DNA from: Enterococcus ureilyticus
GTDB taxonomy: Bacteria > Bacillota > Bacilli > Lactobacillales > Enterococcaceae
Reading direction: 5' to 3'
NCBI RefSeq assembly: GCF_001730315.1
Contig: NZ_MIKC01000007.1
Coordinates: 1 to 64,000 of the forward strand
DNA length: 64,000 bases
Position 1 is the stretch's first letter. Every line of letters begins with the position of its first letter. Below are positions 45,180-53,737 of the stretch, piece by piece. The translations under genes were made by a program, and so were the position numbers. A model generated the notes under the pieces. That model worked only from the letters and a program-made list of their open reading frames with translations, was not told the origin of the DNA and made no database searches.

Positions 45180-47768
45180 ATGAAAAATCGATTGAATCAA
45201 TTATTTCATTGGATGAAAGAACACAGCTTATTATTAAAGCTGATATTTCTTGGCTCAGTCTTGATTTTCGTAGCCAATCAAGTGACACATATCGTGCAGG
45301 GAATGACTTGGCAGGATGTTTTTCAGACAATGGGGCAGCAAAGTCGTTTTCGAATTATCGGAATGATTTTAGCGGGCTTACTTGGGGTTTTACCAATGCT
45401 TTTATATGATTTAGTAGTGGTGAAAGTCCTAGAAGAACAAGGGAAGCCAAAAATGAATCGTTGGGAATGGTTTGTCTCTGCCTGGGTCACAAATACGATC
45501 AATAATCTTGCCGGTTTTGGCGGTGTCGTTGGTGCGACGTTGCGGGCCAATTTTTATGGCAAGGAAGCGCCACGTAAAAAAGTTGTTTCGACCGTTTCTA
45601 AAGTAGCGTTGTTTATGATTTCTGGTCTATCTATCTTAGCCTTTGTAGCATTTATCGATATTTTTTTTATTCGACCAGATAGTCTGTTTAGGGAGTATTG
45701 GGTTTGGCTACTTGCTGGAAGTTTGATCGCACCAGCATTGTTGCTATTTGCGCAGTTAAAGAAGTATACGTTGTTTAAAGATTTTTTTCCGAAAGGGATT
45801 TTTCTTTTGTTTGGGGCTTCCTTTGGGCAATGGTTAGGTGCGATGTTTGTCTTTTTAAGTGTGGGTGCGTTGATGCAAGTGGATGTCTCGTTACTTTCTG
45901 TTTACCCAATGTTTGTGATTGCCACGTTGATTGGCATGTTGACCATGGTTCCAGGGGGGATGGGTACGTTTGATGTGTTGATGATTTTAGGTCTTTCACA
46001 ATTAGGGGTGGGGCAATCAACTGCAGTTGTTTGGTTGATTTATTATCGTTTATTCTATTATGTCCTCCCGTTTATTACTGGAATTATTTTATTTATCCAT
46101 CAAACAGGCATTAAGATCAATCGTTTTTTTGACAATTTACCACAGATTTTTTCACAGAAAGTAGCCCATTTTATTTTAGTAGCGGCTCTGTATTTTGCGG
46201 GAATCATGATGGTTTTATTGTCTACGATCACGAACTTATCCAACGTTAGTCGATTGTTTAAATTTTTATTGCCATTTTCCTTTGACTTTTTAGACCAAAC
46301 GTTTAATATGTTGATCGGTTTTTTACTTTTAGGTTTAGCGAGAGGGATTTCAATGAAAGTGAAAAAAGCGTACTGGCCAACGATTGGATTATTGATTTTT
46401 GGTATTATCAATACAATTTCTCGGACAGCCTCGTGGCAGTTGATTCTGGTTTATCTCGTGATTCTTTCAGCCGTTTTTTTAGCAAGGAAAGAGTTTTATC
46501 GAGAAAAATTTGTTTATTCTTGGGGGGCTCTTGCCGTTGATGGGGTTTTGTTTAGCTTTTTGTTTATCATTTATGCGGTTGCGGGCTATTATAGTTCTCA
46601 TCCGGATAAAGCAGGACCATTGCCACATATGTTCTTATTATTTCCATCGGATGATGTGTGGTTTTCAGGACTACTAGGGTTAGGGATTTCAATGATCGGC
46701 TTGATCACGCTATATCAATACTTAGCTGAGACTTCAAAGCGGTTAGGGAATTCTTATCAAGGCGAGCGTTTAACAGCGTTGATCACTAAATATGGAGGGA
46801 CACAAGGCAGTCATCCGTTACATTTAAAAAATTATTCCTATTATTATTATCAAGAAAACGGTGAAGATGAAGTCTTATTTGCTTATCAAGTCAAGGCTAA
46901 CAAATGTTTTGTACTGGCAGATCCGATCGGCAATCAGGAAAAATGGGCACAAGCGACACTAGCGTTTATGGATGCAGCTGATTTGCTTGGCTATCAAGCC
47001 GCTTTTTATCGAGTAAGCGAAAAATATACAATGCTTTTACATGATTTAGGCTTTGAATTTATGAAAGTTGGAGAGGAAGGAATCGTTGATTTTGCAAGTA
47101 TCGAGTCAACACCACTTTCTTTGGCAACAAATAGTATGGAATTACAGCATTTAACTAATTTAGGGTATACATTTACAATGTATCGTGAACCTGTTTCAGA
47201 TGAGGTGTTTCAAGAACTAGCTCGTGTGTCAGATGACTGGTTAGGGTCACAGCGGGAACGTAATTTTGTCGGCGGTCGTTTTGACAGAGCATATTTAGAT
47301 TTAAGTGATCTTGGTGTATTGCGAAATGAGGGCCATGAAGTGATCGGCTTTATCACGGCAAAGCCAATCGTTCAGCATCGTAAAATGTCTTATGATTTGT
47401 TGCGTTATGTTGAAGCGGCGCCAAAGCCTGTGACCGATTATTTATTGACGCATTTTATTGCAGAGTATCAAAAACGCGGCTATGATTCTGTGGATCTAGG
47501 TGCAGCTCCGTTATCAAATGTTGGGGAAACAAAATACTCGTTTTTAAATGAGCGATTGATTAACATTTTTTATAAGTATGGGGATCAAATGTACGGCTTC
47601 AAAGACACCAGAAAAGAGAAAGAGCAATATGTGACAACGTGGGAATCTAGATATTTTGCTTACTCCAAACAAAGCAATGTGTTATTTGCCATTATCCAGT
47701 TGGCTTTGTTGATTGAACGAAGCAAAGTGAAGGCCGTCTCTTTGATGGAAGAAGTAATGATTGTATAA
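45180..47768 (+). CDS. mprF: Lysyl/aminoacyl-phosphatidylglycerol synthase and flippase
   Basis: 862 aa, standard MprF length. An N-terminal flippase domain of about 14 helices (residues 1-510; GFGGVVGATLRANFYG, VPGGMGTFD) and a C-terminal cytosolic GNAT-type synthase domain (about 540-850; FVGGRFDRAYLDLSDLGVL, VDLGAAPLSN). It transfers an amino acid from tRNA to phosphatidylglycerol and moves the product outward, lowering sensitivity to cationic peptides and daptomycin. GGTGG ribosome site; monocistronic. Confidence 0.95.
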   Translation: MKNRLNQLFHWMKEHSLLLKLIFLGSVLIFVANQVTHIVQGMTWQDVFQTMGQQSRFRIIGMILAGLLGVLPMLLYDLVVVKVLEEQGKPKMNRWEWFVSAWVTNTINNLAGFGGVVGATLRANFYGKEAPRKKVVSTVSKVALFMISGLSILAFVAFIDIFFIRPDSLFREYWVWLLAGSLIAPALLLFAQLKKYTLFKDFFPKGIFLLFGASFGQWLGAMFVFLSVGALMQVDVSLLSVYPMFVIATLIGMLTMVPGGMGTFDVLMILGLSQLGVGQSTAVVWLIYYRLFYYVLPFITGIILFIHQTGIKINRFFDNLPQIFSQKVAHFILVAALYFAGIMMVLLSTITNLSNVSRLFKFLLPFSFDFLDQTFNMLIGFLLLGLARGISMKVKKAYWPTIGLLIFGIINTISRTASWQLILVYLVILSAVFLARKEFYREKFVYSWGALAVDGVLFSFLFIIYAVAGYYSSHPDKAGPLPHMFLLFPSDDVWFSGLLGLGISMIGLITLYQYLAETSKRLGNSYQGERLTALITKYGGTQGSHPLHLKNYSYYYYQENGEDEVLFAYQVKANKCFVLADPIGNQEKWAQATLAFMDAADLLGYQAAFYRVSEKYTMLLHDLGFEFMKVGEEGIVDFASIESTPLSLATNSMELQHLTNLGYTFTMYREPVSDEVFQELARVSDDWLGSQRERNFVGGRFDRAYLDLSDLGVLRNEGHEVIGFITAKPIVQHRKMSYDLLRYVEAAPKPVTDYLLTHFIAEYQKRGYDSVDLGAAPLSNVGETKYSFLNERLINIFYKYGDQMYGFKDTRKEKEQYVTTWESRYFAYSKQSNVLFAIIQLALLIERSKVKAVSLMEEVMIV

Positions 47769-47922
47769 TGAAAATAAGCTCTTTAGCTAATCCCCAAAAA
47801 CTACACAATACAGAAATCAAATATTGGTGTAGTTTTAAGTCAGAATGTTCATGCATATATATTGGCCCGCTATTCCGAATTAAGAATGATACAATAAGTC
47901 ATATATGAGAGAAAATGATTTA

Positions 47923-48789
47923 TCAATTTCTATTTGGTTGAATTAATTCATTAATTGTATAAGTGTATAAAGAAGTAAACATATTGAAACTGTCCGTACA
48001 TCCTAATGTTTCCATTATAGCTAGAGAAGTAGAAACTTGTTTATTTTCTACTTCTCTATTTTTGATCACTTCAAATAGCCCTTTCATGAATAATAATATG
48101 TTTCTTTCATACAAAGCATCTTGAGGTAAGGACATATCAAATAGATCATCAAATAGACGATAGCAGTTGTTTAAGTCTTTTCTTTGTAACAATGTAATGA
48201 TTACATTTACTTGCATTCTAAAACATTCACTACCAAATGCTTTCTGGGATTTATATTTTTCCAAGTTGAGCATGACTCTTCTCATTAAGGTTAAAATTGT
48301 GTCTGTGTCAAAGCAATATATGGAATTATTAAATAATACAATTTCATAATGTGTCCATGTCGCTACAGAAAGCAGATACGCTTTTAATTTTGACGAAGTA
48401 ACAGTATCACTAGATTCATCCAATCTATTTTTTAAAAGCAAACAAAGATATCCTAGATGCGTGTGTGTTTTACTGCTTTTGCTTAAACAATATTTGGATA
48501 TTTCAATTAATTTTTCACTATCTTTTTGTTCGAAGGTTTTCTTCATTTCTAACAATAAGGCATCTTGCTCGGGTAAAGAATAACCATTTTTAATAAATAC
48601 AAATTCATCATAGCTTACACATAAATTGTTTAGCATTATATCAAAACTATTGATTGAAGTATGAGTCTTTCCGTGAACAAAATTGTAATAAGCTTGTCTT
48701 GATATGTAATCAGTAGTTACCTCACTAACTTTCAAATTCTTTTGAGTTCTTAAAAAGTCTATTGTTTCTCCTATATCCAATCCATACAA
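47923..48789 (-). CDS. Rgg/RopB-like peptide-responsive regulator
   Basis: 288 aa. N-terminal helix-turn-helix (about 6-62; GLDIGETIDFLRTQKN, ISRQAYYNFVHGKT) and a long all-helical TPR-like C-terminal domain (about 70-285), the Rgg/MutR/RopB plan and length. Such regulators bind short hydrophobic peptides imported by Opp/Ami. It is divergent from a 10-codon peptide gene and a RiPP cassette, so it probably controls them. AAGGAG on the minus strand fits this start. Very AT-rich, like the cassette. Confidence 0.88.
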   Translation of the reverse strand: MYGLDIGETIDFLRTQKNLKVSEVTTDYISRQAYYNFVHGKTHTSINSFDIMLNNLCVSYDEFVFIKNGYSLPEQDALLLEMKKTFEQKDSEKLIEISKYCLSKSSKTHTHLGYLCLLLKNRLDESSDTVTSSKLKAYLLSVATWTHYEIVLFNNSIYCFDTDTILTLMRRVMLNLEKYKSQKAFGSECFRMQVNVIITLLQRKDLNNCYRLFDDLFDMSLPQDALYERNILLFMKGLFEVIKNREVENKQVSTSLAIMETLGCTDSFNMFTSLYTYTINELIQPNRN

Positions 48790-48848
48790 CTCCTTATGTA
48801 AATAATAATTGACTTTAGTAACGATATTTTAACACATTGTTATACAAC

Positions 48849-48879
48849 AGACAATTTAGCGTATTGTCTACTATATAAG
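48849..48879 (+). promoter_or_regulatory. Inverted repeat and promoter before the peptide gene
   Basis: AGACAAT (48849-48855) and ATTGTCT (48863-48869) form a perfect inverted repeat with a 7-bp spacer, lying over a poor -35 and just before TATATAAG (48872-48879). A good -10 with a weak -35 under a dyad fits Rgg-type activation. Confidence 0.55.
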
Positions 48880-48899
48880 AATATGAGGAGGAAAGGCAT

Positions 48900-48932
48900 A
48901 TGCACATATGGTTAATACTATTATTTTTTTAA
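48900..48932 (+). CDS. Leaderless hydrophobic signal peptide, SIP-like
   Basis: Encodes MHIWLILLFF (10 aa). AGGAGG at 48886-48891, eight bases before the ATG, is one of the best ribosome sites in the window. The product resembles the S. pyogenes leaderless SpeB-inducing peptide MWLLLLFL, which is likewise divergent from its receptor gene ropB. It has no cleavable leader, so it would be exported and re-imported as is. Between it and the next gene (48933-49033) I see no other ORF. Coding status is inferred from the ribosome site, context and similarity. Confidence 0.7.
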   Translation: MHIWLILLFF

Positions 48933-49033
48933 TTTAGTGTTTATTTTTGTTGAAAATCTTATTCCTACGATAGGGTTCTCAGCAAAGATAAATATGTATG
49001 GTCAAAAATATATTATATGGAGGAATAGGTATT

Positions 49034-49267
49034 ATGGGAAGTAACGATGTACGAATTGAAGAACTACAATTAAGTAATAGTCAATATTCTGGTGAACCCG
49101 AAGCAAGGGGGCCTCTCGGTATTAAATGTGGTGGATTAATATGTGGAGGTGGAGCTATTGGTGGCGCCTGTGCAGGCGGCGTTGCAGGCGGTGCGTGTGG
49201 AGGTGGCTGCGTTGGAGGTGGCTGTCTCGGTGGTTCTGCTGGCGCATTTTGTGGTGGTTTATGCTAA
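49034..49267 (+). CDS. Cys/Gly-rich RiPP precursor peptide 1
   Basis: 77 aa from ATG 49034 (GGAGG at 49019-49023; an upstream ATG at 48998 has none). The leader of about 26 residues is acidic (NDVRIEELQLSNSQ) and ends SGEPEARG. The core of about 51 residues is almost only Gly, Ala, Cys and aliphatics, with eight Cys spaced 3-9 apart (KCGGLICGG, GGACGGGCVGGGCL, FCGGLC at the end). Cys/Gly-rich substrates of this sort are made by radical SAM enzymes into sactipeptides or ranthipeptides; compare the clostridial CcpM-linked precursors. Directly upstream of a second precursor and the enzyme gene. Confidence 0.85.
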   Translation: MGSNDVRIEELQLSNSQYSGEPEARGPLGIKCGGLICGGGAIGGACAGGVAGGACGGGCVGGGCLGGSAGAFCGGLC

Positions 49268-49291
49268 TTAAAAGAGAGGACTAAATAGATT

Positions 49292-49471
49292 ATGAACGAA
49301 ATTAAAATAAATGAAGTTGAATTGACGAGTATTTCTACCGAGGATAGCAAATCTGATTACCCGCAAGCAAGAGGTGGGTTTGTATGCGGTGGTATGTGTA
49401 CAAACGGAATGCTTTGTGGTGGAGTCTGTGGAAATGGTGTTGGTGGTAATTGCGGAGGATATTGTAAGTAA
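49292..49471 (+). CDS. Cys/Gly-rich RiPP precursor peptide 2
   Basis: 59 aa. Leader MNEIKINEVELTSISTEDSK, then SDYPQARG; core GFVCGGMCTNGMLCGGVCG continuing to NCGGYCK, with six Cys. The ARG junction and IxxNEVEL/IEELQL leader pattern match precursor 1, while the core differs in order and includes Asn, Met and Tyr. GAGGA at 49276-49280 precedes the ATG. Probably a second substrate of the same radical SAM enzyme; the two products could act together. Confidence 0.82.
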   Translation: MNEIKINEVELTSISTEDSKSDYPQARGGFVCGGMCTNGMLCGGVCGNGVGGNCGGYCK

Positions 49472-49538
49472 TAAAGACACATGAATACCATACATATTTA
49501 TCTTAAGATATAGACTAATTATGTTCGGAGGTACAGTT

Positions 49539-50894
49539 ATGAAAGTACATTTTATTGAAAATACAAAACATTGTGGCGAAAAAATTGCATTTCTTCCAGA
49601 TACTCAAAGATTTTTTAAAGTTAATTTAACTGGGGAACATTTAATTAAAGATATTGAAAATAGTGTCACGAAAGATGAGATATTTAGCAAATATCCAATT
49701 ACAGAAAAGCAATACTTCCAATATTACAATATTTTCTCTGAAGAAAAAGAAGAGGCTCAAAATCCTCTTCATCTCGATATAAATGAATTTGAAACATTGA
49801 ATAGGCTAGTACTCCATATGACTAATGACTGCAATTTAAGATGTACATATTGTTATGCAAATGGTGGTAACTATCATTCTGACAGAACATTTTTGAAAAG
49901 GGATATTTTAGATGATACATTAGAATTGTTTTATTCAAGCTTTCAAAATATTCAGTATATTCAATTTTTTGGAGGAGAGCCACTTTTAAATATATCAATG
50001 ATTGAATATACTTGTAAAAAAGTAGAAGAATATTGTAAATTTAGAGAAATTAAAACACAGTTTGGGGTAGTTACTAATGGGACGATAATGACTAAAAAGT
50101 TTATTGATTTAGTAAAAAAATATAATATTGCTGTAACAGTTAGTTATGATGGTGAACCAAAAGTAAATGATATTATGAGATTTGATAAACATGGTCGAGG
50201 TACTTCTAAACGTATTCTAAAAAATATAAGTAAATTAAACCAATATACCAACCAACCTAGCACAATAGAAGTAACGTATAATCAAAATCATGTTGAAAAC
50301 GACGTTAGCATTCAGGATGTAGTTGATCATATAAGTGAGGAAGTACCAAATGCCTATATTCATTTAGTTCCTGCTGGGGCAACTGATGAAGAAGATTATG
50401 GAGTCAAAGACTTAAGTATATTTCCAGAAAATCTTAACAATCTAGTAGAAAAACATCTAGTTAACAATCCGAAGGAAAGAGATTTACCTGCATCTTATTC
50501 ATTAGTAGATAGAATAGTAAAAGGTTTGATTAACGGGCCCCAAAATATTCCACTTATCTGTGATGCTGGATTAGGAACTATTTCTGTTTCTGTGAATGGA
50601 GACGTATATCCTTGCTTTATGTTTACAGATCAAGAAAAAATGAAGTATGGAAATATCTATAGCCCTAACCTTTTTAAATCAGAAGCATTTAACAGTTTAC
50701 AGAGTAAAATTCACTCTTTTAGTATAAAAAATAATAATAAAAAATGTAAAGATTGTTTTATAAAGAATTTATGTAATGGGTGTCTAGGGTTAAATAGTTT
50801 TCATTCCGGAGATCCATTTAGATTATCTGAGATGACCTGTGATATGTTCAAAAAAATGACAGAAGAAGCGATTATAGTATTGGCAAATCAGTAG
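49539..50894 (+). CDS. Radical SAM-SPASM peptide maturase
   Basis: 451 aa from ATG 49539 (CGGAGG at 49526-49531). The first 85 residues are RRE-like in position. The radical SAM core starts at HMTNDCNLRCTYCYANGG with cluster ligands Cys98, Cys102, Cys105, then FFGGEPLL. The C-terminal SPASM region holds auxiliary-cluster Cys: CDAGLGTISVSVNGDVYPC, CKDCFIKNLCNGC and CDMF. This is the set-up of sactionine/ranthionine synthases; it resembles CcpM-type Cys-rich peptide maturases. Predicted to form thioether links from Cys in the two precursors. Confidence 0.92.
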   Translation: MKVHFIENTKHCGEKIAFLPDTQRFFKVNLTGEHLIKDIENSVTKDEIFSKYPITEKQYFQYYNIFSEEKEEAQNPLHLDINEFETLNRLVLHMTNDCNLRCTYCYANGGNYHSDRTFLKRDILDDTLELFYSSFQNIQYIQFFGGEPLLNISMIEYTCKKVEEYCKFREIKTQFGVVTNGTIMTKKFIDLVKKYNIAVTVSYDGEPKVNDIMRFDKHGRGTSKRILKNISKLNQYTNQPSTIEVTYNQNHVENDVSIQDVVDHISEEVPNAYIHLVPAGATDEEDYGVKDLSIFPENLNNLVEKHLVNNPKERDLPASYSLVDRIVKGLINGPQNIPLICDAGLGTISVSVNGDVYPCFMFTDQEKMKYGNIYSPNLFKSEAFNSLQSKIHSFSIKNNNKKCKDCFIKNLCNGCLGLNSFHSGDPFRLSEMTCDMFKKMTEEAIIVLANQ

Positions 50895-50920
50895 ACAGAT
50901 GTCTTTAGGGAGGTAGGTTC

Positions 50921-52690
50921 ATGTTTGAAGGATTGCGTTACTATATTATGATTTGTTGGAAATATAATAGTAAATATATCCTCCTTTTAATTATTCAACA
51001 ATTCGTCAAATTCATTAATATGTTAACAATTTTATTCTTACCAAAGTATATTATTGATAACATTTTTACCTATCAGAAAATTACTGAAGCAATAAAATTA
51101 GTCATAATTTTTATATTAACTAGTATTATGACTAGATTTTTAGAGAACATTTGTATAAAAAAATTAGCTGTCGAAAAAATTAGAACATTTAAAGAATTTC
51201 AATTATATTTAGGGTCATGTATGATGAAAGCACCCTTGGAATTAGTAGAATCAAAAAAATTTTTGGATTTGAAAAATAAATCTGAACAATTTATATACGC
51301 TGGTGGCAATGGGTTTGGTACAATAGTAGAAACCTCATTTTCTTTAGTTGGTAAATTATTTTCTTTAGCTACTTTTGGAGCAGTTATTGCTACGTTAGAT
51401 ATATATTTATTGATTTCAATTCTTTTTCTTTTGATTGTAAATATGTATTTTAATAATAAAATTCAAAAAAATAATATTCAAATTAATATCGAAAAGTCTG
51501 TCCAGGAAAGAAGAAGTGCGTATTTTTCTGGAATTTTTCAAAATTTTCATTTTGGAAAAGAAATTCGTATTTACAATCTTTCTAGTTGGTTACTAGATAA
51601 GTATAATCTTCAACTTACAAGTATGTTAGATTTTTATAAAAAGTTAGGAAGAAATTCTTTTTACTTTAGTAACATTACGTTAATTAGTTCAGCTTTACAA
51701 CAAATTCTGACTTATATATTTATAATTAAAAGAACAATTGCAAATATGTTGACAATTGGTGATTTCTCACTGTATCTTACTGCAATTAATTCTTTTACAA
51801 CACAATTTCAATCAGTTATATCTGATATCATAGGAATGAATCAATATACGGAATACTATAAATACTATTTAGAGTATATCAATGTAGAAAATATTTATGA
51901 TACAAAAATTCAAAAAGATCAGTTAAATTATGAAGCATTTGAAATTAGATTTGAAAATGTTAGTTTTGTTTATAAAGGTCAAAAAAATTATGCATTGAAG
52001 AATATTAAGTTATCAATTAATAAGGGAGACAAATTTTCTATAGTTGGAAAAAACGGTGCCGGTAAATCAACTTTTGTTAAACTATTATTAGGCATTTATA
52101 AACCTACTAGTGGAAAAATTTTGGTGAATGGAAGAGATATACAATCAATAAATTATGAAGATTATATTAAGTACTTTTCGACTATTTTTCAAGATTTTAA
52201 ACTTTTTTCTCTAACTTTAAGTGAAAATATTGCATTTGAATCTGAACATAAGCTTAATAGAATCAAAAAAGAAAAAATTGATCAACTATTAAAATTATTT
52301 GGTATGAAGAATAAATTTGAATCAAAAAAAGGTCAGAACACGATGATCTTTAAGGACTTTTGTGCTGATGGATACACTCCTTCTGGAGGGGAAGCTCAGC
52401 GAATTTCAATTATCAGAGCATTATACAATGAAGCCCCTATAATGGTTTTAGATGAACCTTCATCTGCGCTTGATCCGGAGGCTGAATTTGAAATCAACAA
52501 TTTAATAAACGAACATTTGAACGGAAAAACATGTATATACATTACGCATAGATTATCTAGTACAAAAAATAGCAATAAAATACTTGTTTTTGACAAAGGA
52601 AAAATTGTGGAACAAGGAACTCATGATAAATTATTGAATAATAAAGGTTTGTATTGTAAACTTTACCATATGCAATCTTCATACTATTAA
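50921..52690 (+). CDS. ABC exporter (fused membrane and ATPase domains) of the RiPP cassette
   Basis: 589 aa. Six-helix membrane domain (about 20-310), then an ATPase with Walker A GKNGAGKST, signature PSGGEAQR, Walker B MVLDEPSSALD and H-loop ITHR. No N-terminal C39 peptidase, so it exports product without cutting the leader. Starts 26 bp after the radical SAM gene behind AGGGAGG. Strikingly AT-rich. Expected to be a homodimer exporting the mature peptides and perhaps giving immunity. Confidence 0.9.
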   Translation: MFEGLRYYIMICWKYNSKYILLLIIQQFVKFINMLTILFLPKYIIDNIFTYQKITEAIKLVIIFILTSIMTRFLENICIKKLAVEKIRTFKEFQLYLGSCMMKAPLELVESKKFLDLKNKSEQFIYAGGNGFGTIVETSFSLVGKLFSLATFGAVIATLDIYLLISILFLLIVNMYFNNKIQKNNIQINIEKSVQERRSAYFSGIFQNFHFGKEIRIYNLSSWLLDKYNLQLTSMLDFYKKLGRNSFYFSNITLISSALQQILTYIFIIKRTIANMLTIGDFSLYLTAINSFTTQFQSVISDIIGMNQYTEYYKYYLEYINVENIYDTKIQKDQLNYEAFEIRFENVSFVYKGQKNYALKNIKLSINKGDKFSIVGKNGAGKSTFVKLLLGIYKPTSGKILVNGRDIQSINYEDYIKYFSTIFQDFKLFSLTLSENIAFESEHKLNRIKKEKIDQLLKLFGMKNKFESKKGQNTMIFKDFCADGYTPSGGEAQRISIIRALYNEAPIMVLDEPSSALDPEAEFEINNLINEHLNGKTCIYITHRLSSTKNSNKILVFDKGKIVEQGTHDKLLNNKGLYCKLYHMQSSYY

Positions 52691-52711
52691 TTAAGAAGGG
52701 GAGTGACTGAT

Positions 52712-53086
52712 TTGATCAATATAAATTCACATGTAAAAACTTGGATGGGCTTCTCTGGATTTTTCGGTTTTTTTGGTATGTTGGGCTATATATATAATTC
52801 TTCAGAGCTGTTACTTTTATTCATATTCTTTTCTGGATTTGGATTATATTGGGAAGGGAAAATCAATTCTCTAACATTGACTAGTTTAAAATACGATTAT
52901 AAAAAAGTAAATGATCAATCTAATTTAATAAGTATAATAAGTATAGCTATATCAATTTGGGCTTCATTTTACTTTACACCATCTTATCAAGCTAGATATT
53001 CTATTTTGCTATTAGGAATTGTATTAACAATATCACTGTCATTTATTTTTGAAAGATATTTTGTTTATAAAAATTTAACTTCGTGA
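52712..53086 (+). CDS. Small membrane protein of the RiPP cassette
   Basis: 124 aa from TTG 52712, set by AAGGGGAG (52696-52703); the GTG at 52703 overlaps that site. Four hydrophobic segments, with GFFGFFGMLGYI and FSGFGLYWEGK resembling DUF3796 proteins. Last gene of the cassette, followed by a terminator. An immunity role is plausible by position only. Confidence 0.65.
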   Translation: MININSHVKTWMGFSGFFGFFGMLGYIYNSSELLLLFIFFSGFGLYWEGKINSLTLTSLKYDYKKVNDQSNLISIISIAISIWASFYFTPSYQARYSILLLGIVLTISLSFIFERYFVYKNLTS

Positions 53087-53112
53087 ACTTCTTATTATAT
53101 AGTCTAAACTGT

Positions 53113-53141
53113 AGCAAATCGTCTATTTCGATTTGCTTTTT
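53113..53141 (+). terminator. Terminator of the RiPP cassette
   Basis: AGCAAATCG (53113-53121) and CGATTTGCT (53129-53137) with a T run; marks the end of the operon. Confidence 0.88.
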
Positions 53142-53271
53142 GTGTATTATTAAGACAAAACTGGATAGAAACGATATATGATTTTATTTCAATTTTAAGT
53201 CTCAAGTTCCTCTAGTAAAAAAATGTAGATAGCGTATAATAATTAGAAAAGGTATACAGGAGGTTTTTGAG

Positions 53272-53604
53272 ATGACGATTGAACGGGTGAGTGTCAGCAC
53301 TAAAGCTGAATTAGCTGTAGAATTAGCTAAACAGACAGATGAAATTATCGTTGTAGGGGATTTTAGTCAAAATATCGCAGAAATCAAAAAAGGACAGCTA
53401 AATGATACTGAAATGATGGGATTTGCCATTGGTAGTGGTGGAGTAGGTACTTTAGTAGAGTATGGAGCGAACAAATTGCTGGATGTTTTTGATTCGGCTA
53501 CAAAAGAAGACAAAAAAATCCGTAAACAAATTGAACGGTTATACACGATTAAGCGTTTAACAACAGATTCATTTTTGCTACATTTGAAACAATTAGACTA
53601 TTAA
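53272..53604 (+). CDS. Hypothetical protein
   Basis: 110 aa. Begins TIERVSVSTKAELAVELAKQTDEIIVVGD, then a short hydrophobic Gly-rich span (about 50-66, MMGFAIGSGGVGTLVEYG) and a basic helical tail. I do not recognise it. AGGAGG precedes ATG 53272, and a promoter-like region lies just before (GTATAATAATT), so it is a real gene transcribed alone. Confidence 0.65.
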   Translation: MTIERVSVSTKAELAVELAKQTDEIIVVGDFSQNIAEIKKGQLNDTEMMGFAIGSGGVGTLVEYGANKLLDVFDSATKEDKKIRKQIERLYTIKRLTTDSFLLHLKQLDY

Positions 53605-53737
53605 AAATAGAAGAAGCCAAAGAATCAGTTTTTTGCTGTTTACAGTCTTTTTATATAAAAAGGGTAGCTCTAGTTTAATAAGCTGGTTTGGGAGAAATTT
53701 CAGCATAGCTAGAGTTTAAAAGGAAGGATAAAGTAAC

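Noticed and set aside
48881-48917. Alternative 10-codon ORF starting at ATG 48883
   Set aside because: It contains the ribosome site of the SIP-like ORF, has none of its own, and encodes a charged peptide unlike known signals.
48998-49033. Extended N-terminus (12 codons) of precursor 1
   Set aside because: The upstream ATG has no ribosome site, while GGAGG at 49019-49023 fits ATG 49034, and the leader then resembles that of precursor 2.
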